A stretch of DNA of 53,107 nucleotides from Verrucomicrobiaceae bacterium (GCA_027485615.1 JAIXQS010000063.1:1-53107); one strand, 5' to 3'; positions 1 through 7,258 are shown, counted from the stretch's first letter. The notes: generated by a model not told the origin, from the sequence alone. Numbers and translations: made by a program.

Positions 1-138
1 AGCGAAACCGCGCTACCTGGAAGAGGCTTTTTCTTTCGTGATCTTTTCTCATGCGGTTTCAGCGAAACCGCGCTACCTGGAAGAGGCTTTTTCTTTCGTG
101 ATCTTTTCTCATGCGGTTTCAGCGAAACCGCGCTACCT
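1..138. repeat. 60-bp perfect tandem repeat, 2.3 copies
   Basis: Bases 1-60 and 61-120 are identical, and 121-138 begin a third copy. Each unit junction forms a hairpin (arms GCGGTTTC and GAAACCGC, loop AGC; 53-71 and again 113-131) followed by the tail CGCGCTACCTG. The hairpin plus tail resembles the REP-like elements elsewhere in the window. The position at the very edge could reflect a contig end or a collapsed longer array. Confidence 0.9.
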
Positions 139-150
139 GCGGCCTGGCGG

Positions 151-192
151 CGGAAGAAGGTGAAATGGGCGGGGCGCGGCGGCCCAGCCCTA
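151..192. repeat. Dispersed GC-rich repeat, copy 1
   Basis: This stretch, beginning GGCGGAAGAAGGTGAA and ending GGCGGCCCAGCCCTA, recurs at 3968-4018 with only a 3-4 base length difference and one substitution. Both copies lie at the 3' ends of minus-strand genes (the SGNH-like gene here, cysN there). The 3' end of this copy overlaps the stop codon of the SGNH-like gene. Function unknown. Confidence 0.75.
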
Positions 193-1143
193 CCGGGTTT
201 CGAGGTGCGCCTTCAGCGCATCGGCCAGGGCTTGCGAGCGGGCGGCGGTGCCGGAATCTGAAAGGTGGAGGCCGGAATCGGCGAAGTTTTCGATGCCGTC
301 CATGGCACCGCTGAAGCCGTCCTCGATGACGGGCATGATCGTGGCGATGTCGGCTAGGACTTTTTGTTTGTTGGCGCGGTTGTGAGCGAGGGAGGCGGTA
401 TCGGTGAAATACCAGGGCATGGAGTAGGCGAGGCGGACGCCTTTTTGTTTCGCGGCGGCGGCGAAGGTTTCAAGAAGCAATCGGCCTTCGGGGTGGAGGG
501 CGGTGGCATCGGAATTACCTACGCCGCGCAGGTCGGGATCGCGGGAATCGGTGCGGAGGAGGCCGCGGTATCCGATGTCCTCGGGTTTGTAGCGGTAGCC
601 TTTGCCGGTGATGCTACGGCCAGCAAGGGTGATGAGGTATCCCGCGCCGGGGCGGGACAGGGTCAGGTAATCGGAGATGCTGGGGATTTCCCCGAAAGTG
701 GAGCCGCCTGCGGAGTCGATGAGGTTGCCGCGCTTCGCTTCGAGGGCGAAGCCGGTTTTCGAGGGGCTTGATTCCTGATCCGGGGAGGTGAGGATATCGG
801 GCTCTAGGCAGACGACGATGAGGTCACCGGATTGCGCCTGGCGGAGGGCGTGATGGAGGATGTATTTGGCGCCAGACGCGACGGGCAGGCCGAGGTTGAT
901 GGCGGGCTGGCCGGTAGTTTCCTCGATAATTTTAGGGGCGATGGAAAAGGCGCAGCTCGAGCCGCCGGCGAAGAAGGTGATGGGTTTGCCAGGTGATTCC
1001 CTGCGGATGGCGGCGACGGCGGCTTCTCGGCGCGCGACGGCTTCCGCCCAGAAGGCGGTTTCTGGGTTCACCGTGATGGTGAGCACAGCGGAAAGCGCGT
1101 AGGCTGCGATGAGCGATAGAATCAGGATGAAAGGGAGTTTCAC
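190..1143 (-). CDS. SGNH-hydrolase-like partner of an O-acyltransferase (AlgJ/AlgX/DltD type)
   Basis: The 317-residue product starts with a hydrophobic N-terminal segment (about residues 3-22), so it is probably membrane-anchored or exported. A Ser-containing motif, FAGGSSCAFS, follows at about residues 58-67. A C-terminal DSGLHLSDSG supplies a possible catalytic Asp/His. This layout matches the periplasmic SGNH-fold proteins that work with MBOAT acyltransferases to O-acylate extracellular polysaccharide. The MBOAT gene lies upstream in the same direction, separated only by an inserted four-helix-bundle gene. The start is GTG at 1143. I am fairly sure of the fold class but not of the acyl donor or the acceptor. 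Confidence 0.6.
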   Translation of the reverse strand: MKLPFILILSLIAAYALSAVLTITVNPETAFWAEAVARREAAVAAIRRESPGKPITFFAGGSSCAFSIAPKIIEETTGQPAINLGLPVASGAKYILHHALRQAQSGDLIVVCLEPDILTSPDQESSPSKTGFALEAKRGNLIDSAGGSTFGEIPSISDYLTLSRPGAGYLITLAGRSITGKGYRYKPEDIGYRGLLRTDSRDPDLRGVGNSDATALHPEGRLLLETFAAAAKQKGVRLAYSMPWYFTDTASLAHNRANKQKVLADIATIMPVIEDGFSGAMDGIENFADSGLHLSDSGTAARSQALADALKAHLETR

Positions 1144-1191
1144 GGCTATAGAAGAGGTTTTACCGCCAAGTTCGCCAAGGAAGATAGAGAT

Positions 1192-1263
1192 GTTGGATTT
1201 TGGATTTTGGATTTTGGATTTTGGATTTTGGATGTTGGATGTTGGATGTTGGATGTTGGATTG
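1192..1263. repeat. 7-bp tandem repeat (TTTTGGA)n/(TGTTGGA)n
   Basis: About five units of TTTTGGA followed by about four units of TGTTGGA, upstream of the SGNH-like gene. The same TTTTGGA/TCCAAAA words recur singly around the neighbouring four-helix-bundle gene (1295-1345 and 1695-1715), so the array may be an expansion of that element's border sequence. Slippage-prone. Confidence 0.85.
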
Positions 1264-1314
1264 AAGAGAAACCTTGGAGGAAATGTTGGATGTTTAATTT
1301 TGGATGGAAGCAAT

Positions 1315-1336
1315 CCAAAATTCAGAATTCATAATC
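1315..1336. repeat. Direct repeat flanking four-helix-bundle gene, copy 1
   Basis: This 22-bp sequence contains CCAAAATTCAGAATTC. It is repeated in the same orientation at 1705-1726 with 20/22 matches. The two copies bracket the gene at 1350-1697 and look like the boundaries of an inserted unit. Confidence 0.75.
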
Positions 1337-1349
1337 CAAAATTTTCCCT

Positions 1350-1697
1350 TCAGCTGCCGGCGCTTTTGACGATGCTGGTCAATATGCGTTTGATGGACTC
1401 GATCTCCTCGATCAGGGGGCTGATGCGTTCTTCGGGTAGTATTTTCCCGTCGCGGGTAAGGCGCAGCCAATAATGGGACTCGCGCGCCTCCTTGGCTGCG
1501 ATTGACATCTTGGATCGGAAGTCCGCCCGGCTTTGCGCGGCCTGAGCCTCTTCCACATTCGCCCCGATGCTGGTTCCCGAACGCCATAGCTGAGACGCCA
1601 GATCATACTCGCGCAATTCCCGGATCAGTTTCGCCAGGCTCATGATTTCCAAAGCGAACGTGTAGGACTTTTCCAAAATGACATTTTGCTCTTTCAT
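1350..1697 (-). CDS. Four-helix-bundle protein (23S rRNA intervening-sequence / S23 family)
   Basis: The 115-residue product has the hallmark of the family found in 23S rRNA intervening sequences and also free in many genomes: a central region with SLAKLIRELREYDLASQLWR, then SGTSIGANVEEAQAAQSRADF, then KEARESHYWLRL. It is predicted all-helical, cytosolic and non-enzymatic, and its function is unknown. Here it lies between the MBOAT and SGNH genes that normally adjoin, and 22-bp direct repeats flank it. That supports arrival as a small self-contained unit. The ATG start at 1697 fits the family N-terminus. Confidence 0.9.
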   Translation of the reverse strand: MKEQNVILEKSYTFALEIMSLAKLIRELREYDLASQLWRSGTSIGANVEEAQAAQSRADFRSKMSIAAKEARESHYWLRLTRDGKILPEERISPLIEEIESIKRILTSIVKSAGS

Positions 1698-1704
1698 CCA
1701 AAAT

Positions 1705-1726
1705 CCAAAATTTAGAATTCACAATC
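1705..1726. repeat. Direct repeat flanking four-helix-bundle gene, copy 2
   Basis: Partner of the repeat at 1315-1336 (core CCAAAATTTAGAATTC, 20/22 identity, same orientation). It lies between the MBOAT stop codon and the start of the four-helix-bundle gene. Confidence 0.75.
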
Positions 1727-1742
1727 ACTTCGATTTCCATAC

Positions 1743-3155
1743 CTAGAAATTGAAATAGATGAATCTCGACTCCTCCATGGGGGCGAGGAAGACGATGAGA
1801 AAGACCAGGCAAGCCGAGACGATGCGGGCGCGGCCGAAGTGGTAGGGTTCGCGGTTATTGCGGATGCCCAGGCCTTCCGCGAGGAGGGCGATGAATGCGA
1901 TGCCTAGGATGAGGGCCAGGGTGAGGGCGTCGAGCGGGCCGGTGAAGGCGGCGGGGATGGCCTTGAACTGGGCGAGGCCGTAGGAGAGCGGGTTGATGAG
2001 GCCGAGGGCTTTTTCACGGAGCAGGGCGGGGTCGCTTTCCATGAAGAAGAGCCATGCCGCGGTGGTGTAGAGGAAGGTGGTGATCCAGCGGACGGGCCAG
2101 GGGAGCTTTTTCTCCGCCTTGGGGGAGGCGCAGAGGGCGACGCCGATGCCGTGGAGCAGGCCCCAGATCATGAAGCCCCAGCCAGCACCATGCCAGATGC
2201 CCGATACCAGGAATACGATCAGCGTGTTGAGTATCCAGCGGCCTTTTTTCCTGCCGCCGAGGGGCATGTAGATGTAGTCCCGCAGCCATGCGCCGAGGGT
2301 GATATGCCAGTTGCGCCAGAAATCGCGGAGGTTCGCGGACCAGTAGGGGCAGCGGAAATTCAGCGTGAGGCTGACCCCGAAGATGAGGCCGAGGCCGATG
2401 GCGATGAAGGAGTAGCCCGCGAAATCGAAGTAGATCCGCATGCCGAAGGTGAGGCTCTCCAGCCAGACATGGAAGGGATTCGAGGGGTCGATCTGGAATT
2501 TTTCGGGAAGGAGACCGAGGTTATCGGCGACGACCATCTTGTAGGCGAGTCCGAGGACGATCCAGCGGAGCGCGGCATCGATGTTCTCCGGATGGATGCG
2601 GAAGCGGTCGGACTGGATCTGGGGGAGGAGATCGTCGCGTTTCTCGATGGGGCCGGCGACGATCTGGGGGAAAAAGGAGGAGAAGTTGAGGTAATCGAGG
2701 AAGGTGGGGCGGGGCGAGGGGGAGCGGAGGTTGTCCACCCAGAAGCCGATGGTCTGGAAGGTGTAGAAGGAAAGCCCCATCGGGATGAGGACGGAGGGAT
2801 TCCGCATATCAAGGCCGAGGGTCTCGTTGATGAGGAAATTCCAGTATTTGTAGTAGAAGAGAGGTGCCAGCTGCGCTGCGAGAAGAAGGACGAAGAGAAT
2901 GTTTTTCGGTGCGCGCGGGATGGCGGCCGACTGGAGAAGCAGGGTGGCCCATCCGAGAAGGATGACCCAAAGAAAAGCGCCAAGGGTGAGCCAGCTTTCC
3001 GAACCCATCAATACGAGGCCGGTGGCGAGGAGGCTGAGCTTTGCGGCGGTAACAGTAAGGTGAGGGGAAAACCTCGCGGTGGCGGCGAGGATCAGCCGCG
3101 AGCCTACGAAGCAGAGGAAGAGCAGCTTCCAGAAATCATAGGACGCGAAGTTCAT
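1743..3155 (-). CDS. MBOAT-family O-acyltransferase (AlgI/DltB-like)
   Basis: A 470-residue polytopic inner-membrane protein of usual AlgI length. It carries the family signatures FDFAGYSFIAIGLG (mid-protein), NWHITLGAWLRDYIYMPLGG, and SGIWHGAGWGFMIWGLLHG with the catalytic His in WHG. Known relatives move acyl groups, usually acetyl, across the membrane for transfer to alginate, teichoic acid or capsule. With the SGNH-like protein downstream and nucleotide-sugar genes upstream on the same strand, it most likely acylates the polysaccharide made by this locus. The stop is TAG. The substrate cannot be read from the sequence. Confidence 0.9.
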   Translation of the reverse strand: MNFASYDFWKLLFLCFVGSRLILAATARFSPHLTVTAAKLSLLATGLVLMGSESWLTLGAFLWVILLGWATLLLQSAAIPRAPKNILFVLLLAAQLAPLFYYKYWNFLINETLGLDMRNPSVLIPMGLSFYTFQTIGFWVDNLRSPSPRPTFLDYLNFSSFFPQIVAGPIEKRDDLLPQIQSDRFRIHPENIDAALRWIVLGLAYKMVVADNLGLLPEKFQIDPSNPFHVWLESLTFGMRIYFDFAGYSFIAIGLGLIFGVSLTLNFRCPYWSANLRDFWRNWHITLGAWLRDYIYMPLGGRKKGRWILNTLIVFLVSGIWHGAGWGFMIWGLLHGIGVALCASPKAEKKLPWPVRWITTFLYTTAAWLFFMESDPALLREKALGLINPLSYGLAQFKAIPAAFTGPLDALTLALILGIAFIALLAEGLGIRNNREPYHFGRARIVSACLVFLIVFLAPMEESRFIYFNF

Positions 3156-3163
3156 GCGTGGGG

Positions 3164-3192
3164 GTCGCGTAAAGGGCTGTGCCCCACGCGAT
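3164..3192. repeat. 29-bp dispersed repeat with internal hairpin, copy 1
   Basis: Begins GTCGCGTAAAGGGCTG and ends ACGCGAT. Nested arms TCGCGT/ACGCGA and GGGC/GCCC form a hairpin. A second copy in the same orientation occurs at 3932-3960, so the two copies bracket the single plus-strand gene at 3254-3940. Confidence 0.75.
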
Positions 3193-3253
3193 GGTGGGCG
3201 GTGGGAAGTGTGCGGGCTTGCCAGAATGGGGCGGGGCGCGGAGCCTCGCGGGG

Positions 3254-3940
3254 ATGAGAGAACGGATACGGAAATTCGCGGGGGATGAGCGGGTGCGGTT
3301 GCTGGTGTTTTTCGGCGCTTTTGCTGGAGCGTTGGTTTGCTTTTGGCTTTGGAAGGCGGGGATCGGGGCGGATGATTTGCGGCGCGGGTGGGCGCTGGGT
3401 CAGGATTTCCTCAGGGAAAGGCCGCTTTGGCTTTTCCTGGCGCTTGTGGTGTTGCCGGGTTTGCCGGTGCCGACAAGCGCTTTGCTTTTCCTGGCGGGAG
3501 TGGTGTGGCGGGATCGTCCCGTGGAAGCATGCGTCATCGCGATCGTGGCGATGACGATGAACCTCACTTGGACGTATTGGCTGGCGGCGGGCTGGGGACG
3601 GAGGACGATGGAGAGGGTTGCCGCCTGGCTGGGTTTTCGCATACCCGAAGTTCGCGAATCGAACAGGCTGCGGGTGGTTCTCGCTCTAAAGCTGACACCA
3701 GGGATTCCGATGTTCGTGCAGAATTACCTTTGCGGGTTTCTGAGGGTGCCATTCCGGCTTTATCTTATGGTCTCACTGGCCTGCAACGGACTCATCGGAA
3801 TCGGTTTCGTGCTGGCGGGCGTTGGCTTTGGCGATGGGAGGCTGGTTCCAGCTCTGGCGGGCATGTTCCTTGTCATTCTGGGCGCACTCGTGATCAGGTG
3901 GGTCAGGGATTGGATGGCGGGGAGGAAGGCGGTCGCGTAA
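3254..3940 (+). CDS. VTT/SNARE-associated (TVP38/TMEM64-like) membrane protein
   Basis: A 228-residue integral membrane protein with about five hydrophobic segments. The VTT-domain core is visible as LPVPTSALLFLAGVVW and, after a hydrophilic loop, LKLTPGIPMFVQNYLCGFLRV, matching the conserved G/P-rich re-entrant motif of the DedA/TVP38/TMEM64 superfamily. Members have been linked to lipid scrambling and envelope homeostasis; the exact role here is unknown. It is the only plus-strand gene in the first 16 kb and lies between two 29-bp direct repeats, the second of which supplies its last codons and TAA. I chose the ATG at 3254 because the frame upstream overlaps the repeat and lacks family-like sequence. 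Confidence 0.8.
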   Translation: MRERIRKFAGDERVRLLVFFGAFAGALVCFWLWKAGIGADDLRRGWALGQDFLRERPLWLFLALVVLPGLPVPTSALLFLAGVVWRDRPVEACVIAIVAMTMNLTWTYWLAAGWGRRTMERVAAWLGFRIPEVRESNRLRVVLALKLTPGIPMFVQNYLCGFLRVPFRLYLMVSLACNGLIGIGFVLAGVGFGDGRLVPALAGMFLVILGALVIRWVRDWMAGRKAVA

Positions 3941-3960
3941 AGGGCTGCACCCCAAGCGAT
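3932..3960. repeat. 29-bp dispersed repeat with internal hairpin, copy 2
   Basis: Same orientation as 3164-3192 with four differences. The stop codon of the VTT gene lies inside it (GTC GCG TAA), so the element has replaced or formed the natural gene end. The mismatches weaken the outer stem compared with copy 1. Confidence 0.75.
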
Positions 3961-3967
3961 TAAAGCC

Positions 3968-4018
3968 CCCGGCGGAAGAAGGTGAAGTGGGCGGCGGGGC
4001 GCGGCGGCCCAGCCCTAG
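3968..4018. repeat. Dispersed GC-rich repeat, copy 2
   Basis: Second copy of the element at 151-192, directly downstream of cysN on the minus strand. The 3' GGCGCGGCGGCCCAGCCC portion can fold on itself. With the 29-bp repeat next to it, this makes a composite intergenic block. Confidence 0.7.
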
Positions 4019-4020
4019 CT

Positions 4021-5265
4021 TCAGACGATCATTCCCGCGGCGACGGTCTCGTTGGTGCCGGGGTCGATGAGGATGAATGAGCCGGTGCTGCGGTTGCGGC
4101 GATAGGAATCGTGGATGAGGGGGACGGCGGTGCGCAGGGTGATGCGGCCGATGTCGTTCATGGCGAGGGTATCGACCCCATCGATCTTGTGGAGGGTGTT
4201 CACATCGACCTGGTATTTCACGTCCTGGATGATGGCTTTCGTTTCCTGGGTTGTGTGGCGAATGACGAGCTTCGCTTTGGGAGGCATCGGCTTGTTGGAA
4301 AACCAGCAGACCATGGCCTCGATGTCCTGGGAGACTGTCGGGGGGTTGTTGGATTTCACCAGGGTGTCGCCGCGGGAGATGTCGATTTCCTCGGTGAGGG
4401 TGAGGCAGACGGATTGCGGGGCAAAGGCTTCCTCTTTCTCGCCATCGGGGGAGTGGATCGCCTTGACGCGGGTCTTGAAGCCGGAGGGGAGGACGGTGAC
4501 CTCGTCTCCGGGCTTGAAGACGCCGCCCGCGACGCGACCCGCGTAGCCGCGGAAGTCATGCCACTCGTCGGACATCGGGCGTATCACCCATTGCACGGGG
4601 AAACGGGCATCGACGTGGTTTTCCTCGCCGCCGACATAAACGTTTTCCAGGTGGTAAAGGAAAGTGGAGCCTTCGTACCACGGCATGTTGTTGGACTTGT
4701 CGACAACGTTGTCGCCGTTGAGGGCGGAGATCGGGATTGCGGTGATATCGACGATGTTGTCGAGGCGCGAGGCGAACTCTCGGTAGTCGGCGACGATGTT
4801 GTCGAAGACCTCCTGCGAGAAATCGACGAGATCCATCTTGTTGACGGCGACGACGAGGTGCTGGATGCGGAGGAGGTTGGCGATGAAGGAGTGGCGCTTG
4901 GTCTGCTCGATGACGCCTTTGCGGGCGTCGATGAGGATGATGGCGAGGTTGGCGGTGGAGGCGCCGGTGACCATGTTGCGGGTGTATTGGATGTGGCCCG
5001 GCGTGTCCGCGATGATGAATTTCCGCTTCGGCGTGGCGAAGTAGCGGTAGGCGACATCAATGGTGATGCCCTGTTCGCGCTCGGCCTTGAGGCCGTCGGT
5101 GAGGAGGGCGAGATTCACGTTCTCATCGCCGCGGCGGCGCGAGGATTCCTCCATTGCTTCGAGCTGATCCTCGAAAATGGATTTCGAATCGTAAAGGAGA
5201 CGTCCGATGAGGGTGGATTTGCCGTCATCGACGGAGCCGGCGGTGGTGAAGCGGAGTAAGTCCAT
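4021..5265 (-). CDS. cysN: Sulfate adenylyltransferase subunit 1 (GTPase, CysN)
   Basis: The 414-residue product is a translation-factor-like GTPase with P-loop GSVDDGKST (10-18), DTPGH (87-91) and NKMD (142-145), followed by EF-Tu-like beta-barrel domains. CysN couples GTP hydrolysis to adenylylsulfate formation by CysD (ATP + sulfate to APS) in the cytosol. The length is that of stand-alone CysN, with no CysC fusion; a separate cysC lies upstream. cysD is also upstream, but a nucleotidyltransferase pair has come between them, so the normal tight cysDN coupling is lost. ATG at 5265, stop TGA. Confidence 0.97.
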   Translation of the reverse strand: MDLLRFTTAGSVDDGKSTLIGRLLYDSKSIFEDQLEAMEESSRRRGDENVNLALLTDGLKAEREQGITIDVAYRYFATPKRKFIIADTPGHIQYTRNMVTGASTANLAIILIDARKGVIEQTKRHSFIANLLRIQHLVVAVNKMDLVDFSQEVFDNIVADYREFASRLDNIVDITAIPISALNGDNVVDKSNNMPWYEGSTFLYHLENVYVGGEENHVDARFPVQWVIRPMSDEWHDFRGYAGRVAGGVFKPGDEVTVLPSGFKTRVKAIHSPDGEKEEAFAPQSVCLTLTEEIDISRGDTLVKSNNPPTVSQDIEAMVCWFSNKPMPPKAKLVIRHTTQETKAIIQDVKYQVDVNTLHKIDGVDTLAMNDIGRITLRTAVPLIHDSYRRNRSTGSFILIDPGTNETVAAGMIV

Positions 5266-5371
5266 GGGAGAGTGAAATGTGATCAGTTAGCAGCGATCAG
5301 CGGGAAGAGAGTTACCGCGAATGTAGTGGGATGGGAGAAATTGGATTGATGATTGATGATTGTGTATTTTC

Positions 5372-5390
5372 GATCTGTCACGTGAGGGCT
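5372..5390. repeat. Direct repeat bounding the nucleotidyltransferase module, copy 1
   Basis: Contains GATCTGTCACGTGAGGGCT and matches 6151-6169 at 17/19 positions in the same orientation. The adjacent AT-rich bases (about 5344-5371 and 6117-6150) are also similar. It covers the last codons and stop of the nucleotidyltransferase gene. Confidence 0.75.
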
Positions 5391-5935
5391 AAGGCTAGCT
5401 GGTATTCGGGGGTTAGGCCGAGGGATTCGAGGGTGGGCTGGAGAAAGGATTGGTCGAGGGGCTGCTGTTCGATGATGCCTGCGATGTCACGGAGGTGTTT
5501 CTGCGAGCCGCCTTCGCGGTAGAACTCGAGCTTGTGGATGATGATGTATTCTGGGGGGGCGACGTTAATCGGGGTGGAAGGTGTTTCAATGCGGCGGATG
5601 TGTTCGACCGCCCAGGGTAGCGAGCGGTGGTTGCGGGAGAGGTAAATGTCAGCCTTAAGGCCGCTGTGGTGATGGATGATATTGAAATGTCCGTGGGCTT
5701 CGCGGCGGGCTTCGATCTCGATGACGTCGGCGGGAGGGAGATAGAATTCCTCTTCTGAAAAGATGCGGTGAAAAACGGAGGTCTGATTGGCTTCGAGGAG
5801 AAGGACGAGGTCGATATCGAGGGTATTACGGGGTTCGCCGTAGATGGAGCTGGCGATGGAACCGGTGATCATGTAGCGGATCCCGGCCTTTTCCAGGGGA
5901 GCTACGAACAGTGTGATCAGATCAGGGTCTTGCAT
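5378..5935 (-). CDS. Small nucleotidyltransferase-superfamily protein (MNT/AbiEii-like)
   Basis: The 185-residue product has the pol-beta-type nucleotidyltransferase signature: GS at residues 25-26 (MITGSIASSIYGEPRNTLD) and the metal-binding pair D40-x-D42 (LDIDLVL). The later PPEYIIIHKLEFYREGGSQKHLRDI is typical of stand-alone NTases encoded beside a small partner. Relatives act as toxins or antitoxins that nucleotidylate proteins or tRNA, but I cannot assign the target. The start overlaps the end of the 60-residue upstream gene by 14 bases, so the two are translationally coupled. The pair sits between cysD and cysN inside direct repeats and has no evident link to sulfate metabolism. Confidence 0.8.
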   Translation of the reverse strand: MQDPDLITLFVAPLEKAGIRYMITGSIASSIYGEPRNTLDIDLVLLLEANQTSVFHRIFSEEEFYLPPADVIEIEARREAHGHFNIIHHHSGLKADIYLSRNHRSLPWAVEHIRRIETPSTPINVAPPEYIIIHKLEFYREGGSQKHLRDIAGIIEQQPLDQSFLQPTLESLGLTPEYQLALALT

Positions 5936-6104
5936 GGAGCCAGACGCGGGCGAGTTTTTGTTCGATTTCCTCGGGGGTGGCGTTGGGGTGGCTGAGCTGG
6001 AGGCCGAGGCGCTTGAGCTGGCGGGATTGGCGGATTGTGGAGGCCAGCAGACGGTATTTTTCCTCCAGGCTCATGCTTTTCCAGATGGAGGCTTGGGAGG
6101 TCAT
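5922..6104 (-). CDS. Small helical partner protein of the nucleotidyltransferase
   Basis: The 60-residue product, starting MTSQASIWKSMSLEEKYRLL, is predicted almost entirely helical and is rich in Leu, Arg and Gln (STIRQSRQLKRLGLQL, then ATPEEIEQKLARVWLHAR). Short proteins of this style often precede stand-alone nucleotidyltransferase genes. I recognise the arrangement rather than a named family. The stop lies 14 bases inside the downstream NTase gene. ATG at 6104 gives the compact form; an open frame continues upstream but passes through repeat sequence and the cysD end and is unlikely to be coding. A role as antitoxin or adaptor is inference. Confidence 0.6.
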   Translation of the reverse strand: MTSQASIWKSMSLEEKYRLLASTIRQSRQLKRLGLQLSHPNATPEEIEQKLARVWLHARP

Positions 6105-6150
6105 GGGAAGAGGAAGATTGATGAATGAAGAATGTTGATTTTGGATTTCT

Positions 6151-6169
6151 GATCTGTCATGCGAGGGCT
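6151..6169. repeat. Direct repeat bounding the nucleotidyltransferase module, copy 2
   Basis: Partner of 5372-5390. It lies immediately after the cysD stop codon, so the module begins right where cysD ends. Confidence 0.75.
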
Positions 6170-7074
6170 CAGAAATACCCTTCTTTTTTCCTATCTTCCA
6201 TGGCGGTTTCGGAGCGTTTGTCGTCGGAGCGGGTGCCGCGCTCGGTCTGGCGGGCGGCGGCGACCTCGGCGATGACCTCGTCAAGGTTGGAGGCGGCGGA
6301 GCGGACGGCTCCCGTGCAGGTGGCGTCGCCGATGGTGCGGAAACGGACGATCTCGCGGGTGACGGTTTCGTGATCCTGGGGTTTCAGGAACTCGGTGACG
6401 GCGAGGAGCGTGCCGTTGCGCTCGAAGATCTCGCGCTCGTGGGCGAAGTAGATGGATGGCAGCGGGATTTCCTCGCGCTGGATGTACATCCAGATGTCCA
6501 TTTCGGTGAAATTGGAGAGCGGGAAGACGCGGAAGTGTTCGCCGGGGTTCTTGCGGCCGTTGAACAGGTTCCAGAGTTCCGGGCGTTGGTTTTTCGGATC
6601 CCATTGGCCGAAGTCGTCGCGGTGTGAGAAGAAACGTTCCTTCGCGCGGGCTTTTTCTTCGTCGCGGCGACCGCCGCCGAGGCAGGCATCGTATTGGTGC
6701 TTTTCGATCGTATCGAGGAGGGTGACGGTCTGGAGCTTGTTACGGGAAGCGTTGGGGCCGGTTTCCTCGACAACGCGGCCGGTATCGATGGATTCCTGGA
6801 CGGAGCCGACTACGAGCTGGGCGCGGAGAAGCTTCACGAACTCGTCGCGGTAAACCATCGTCTCATCGAAATTGTGGCCCGTATCGACGTGGACGAGCGG
6901 GAACGGCGGGCGGGCGGGCCAGAAGGCCTTTTTCGCGAGCCATGCCATGACGATGGAATCCTTGCCACCGGAGAAGAGCAGCGCCGGGTTCTGGAACTGG
7001 GCGGCAGTTTCCCGGAGGATGAAAATCGCCTCGGCTTCGAGCTGGTCGAGGTGGGAGAGGTTGTAGTTGGGCAT
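6169..7074 (-). CDS. cysD: Sulfate adenylyltransferase subunit 2 (CysD)
   Basis: The 301-residue product has the PP-loop ATP-pyrophosphatase motif SGGKDS at residues 35-40, then VHVDTGHNFDETMVYRD and the CysD C-terminus RGTRSDDKRSETAMEDRKKE. It catalyses ATP + sulfate to APS + PPi with CysN in the cytosol. The length is normal. Upstream lie an AT-rich repeat, a perfect TTAGTAATT/AATTACTAA palindrome that could be an operator, and cysC, all in the same direction. No APS or PAPS reductase is visible in the window, so PAPS may go to sulfation as well as, or rather than, cysteine synthesis. Confidence 0.97.
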   Translation of the reverse strand: MPNYNLSHLDQLEAEAIFILRETAAQFQNPALLFSGGKDSIVMAWLAKKAFWPARPPFPLVHVDTGHNFDETMVYRDEFVKLLRAQLVVGSVQESIDTGRVVEETGPNASRNKLQTVTLLDTIEKHQYDACLGGGRRDEEKARAKERFFSHRDDFGQWDPKNQRPELWNLFNGRKNPGEHFRVFPLSNFTEMDIWMYIQREEIPLPSIYFAHEREIFERNGTLLAVTEFLKPQDHETVTREIVRFRTIGDATCTGAVRSAASNLDEVIAEVAAARQTERGTRSDDKRSETAMEDRKKEGYF

Positions 7075-7080
7075 GGAAAA

Positions 7081-7110
7081 TTCAAATTTTAAACTTTAAA
7101 TCTCAAGGAA
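7081..7110. repeat. AT-rich start-proximal repeat, copy before cysD
   Basis: Contains TTTTAAACTTTAAATCTC followed by AAGGAA. Read in the cysD direction it is CCTTGAGATTTAAAG plus an AT tail ending a few bases before the ATG. Related copies lie before cysC (7914-7945), ugd (10064-10083), wecG (10923-10950) and the unknown gene at 22728, after rplI (22560-22590), and at the window end (53086-53107). Confidence 0.7.
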
Positions 7111-7164
7111 AAGGGAAGGCGCGGCGGGTGTTTGGCGCGGGAAAGGGGGTGGGTCAAGAAATAA

Positions 7165-7188
7165 TTAGTAATTTAGGTGAATTACTAA
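7165..7188. promoter_or_regulatory. Perfect 9+6+9 palindrome upstream of cysD, candidate operator
   Basis: Arms TTAGTAATT (7165-7173) and AATTACTAA (7180-7188) are perfect inverted repeats with a 6-bp spacer, about 90 bp before the cysD start in a 240-bp cysC-cysD spacer. The size and symmetry fit a dimeric repressor such as an Rrf2/CymR-type sulfur regulator, but the identity of the protein is inference. The presence of an operator here suggests cysD can be controlled independently of cysC. Confidence 0.55.
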
Positions 7189-7258
7189 GGTATTAGGCTT
7201 GCGGGTACGGAAAATTGTTTTTTGGCCTTGGATGAGGGTAAGCGCTGAAAAAGATTGC

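Noticed and set aside
1..138. CRISPR-like appearance of the 60-bp repeats
   Set aside because: The units are contiguous and identical with no variable spacers, and no cas gene is present; it is a simple tandem repeat with a hairpin.
2151..3257. Long plus-strand frame opposite the MBOAT gene
   Set aside because: Acidic, Glu/Gly-rich antisense translation of a clear membrane acyltransferase; similar shadows oppose cysN, ugd and topB.
5935..6284. 120-residue version of the small gene before the nucleotidyltransferase
   Set aside because: The first 60 residues would be read from the cysD 3' end and border repeats in another frame; composition is Pro/Ser/Ala-rich and not protein-like.
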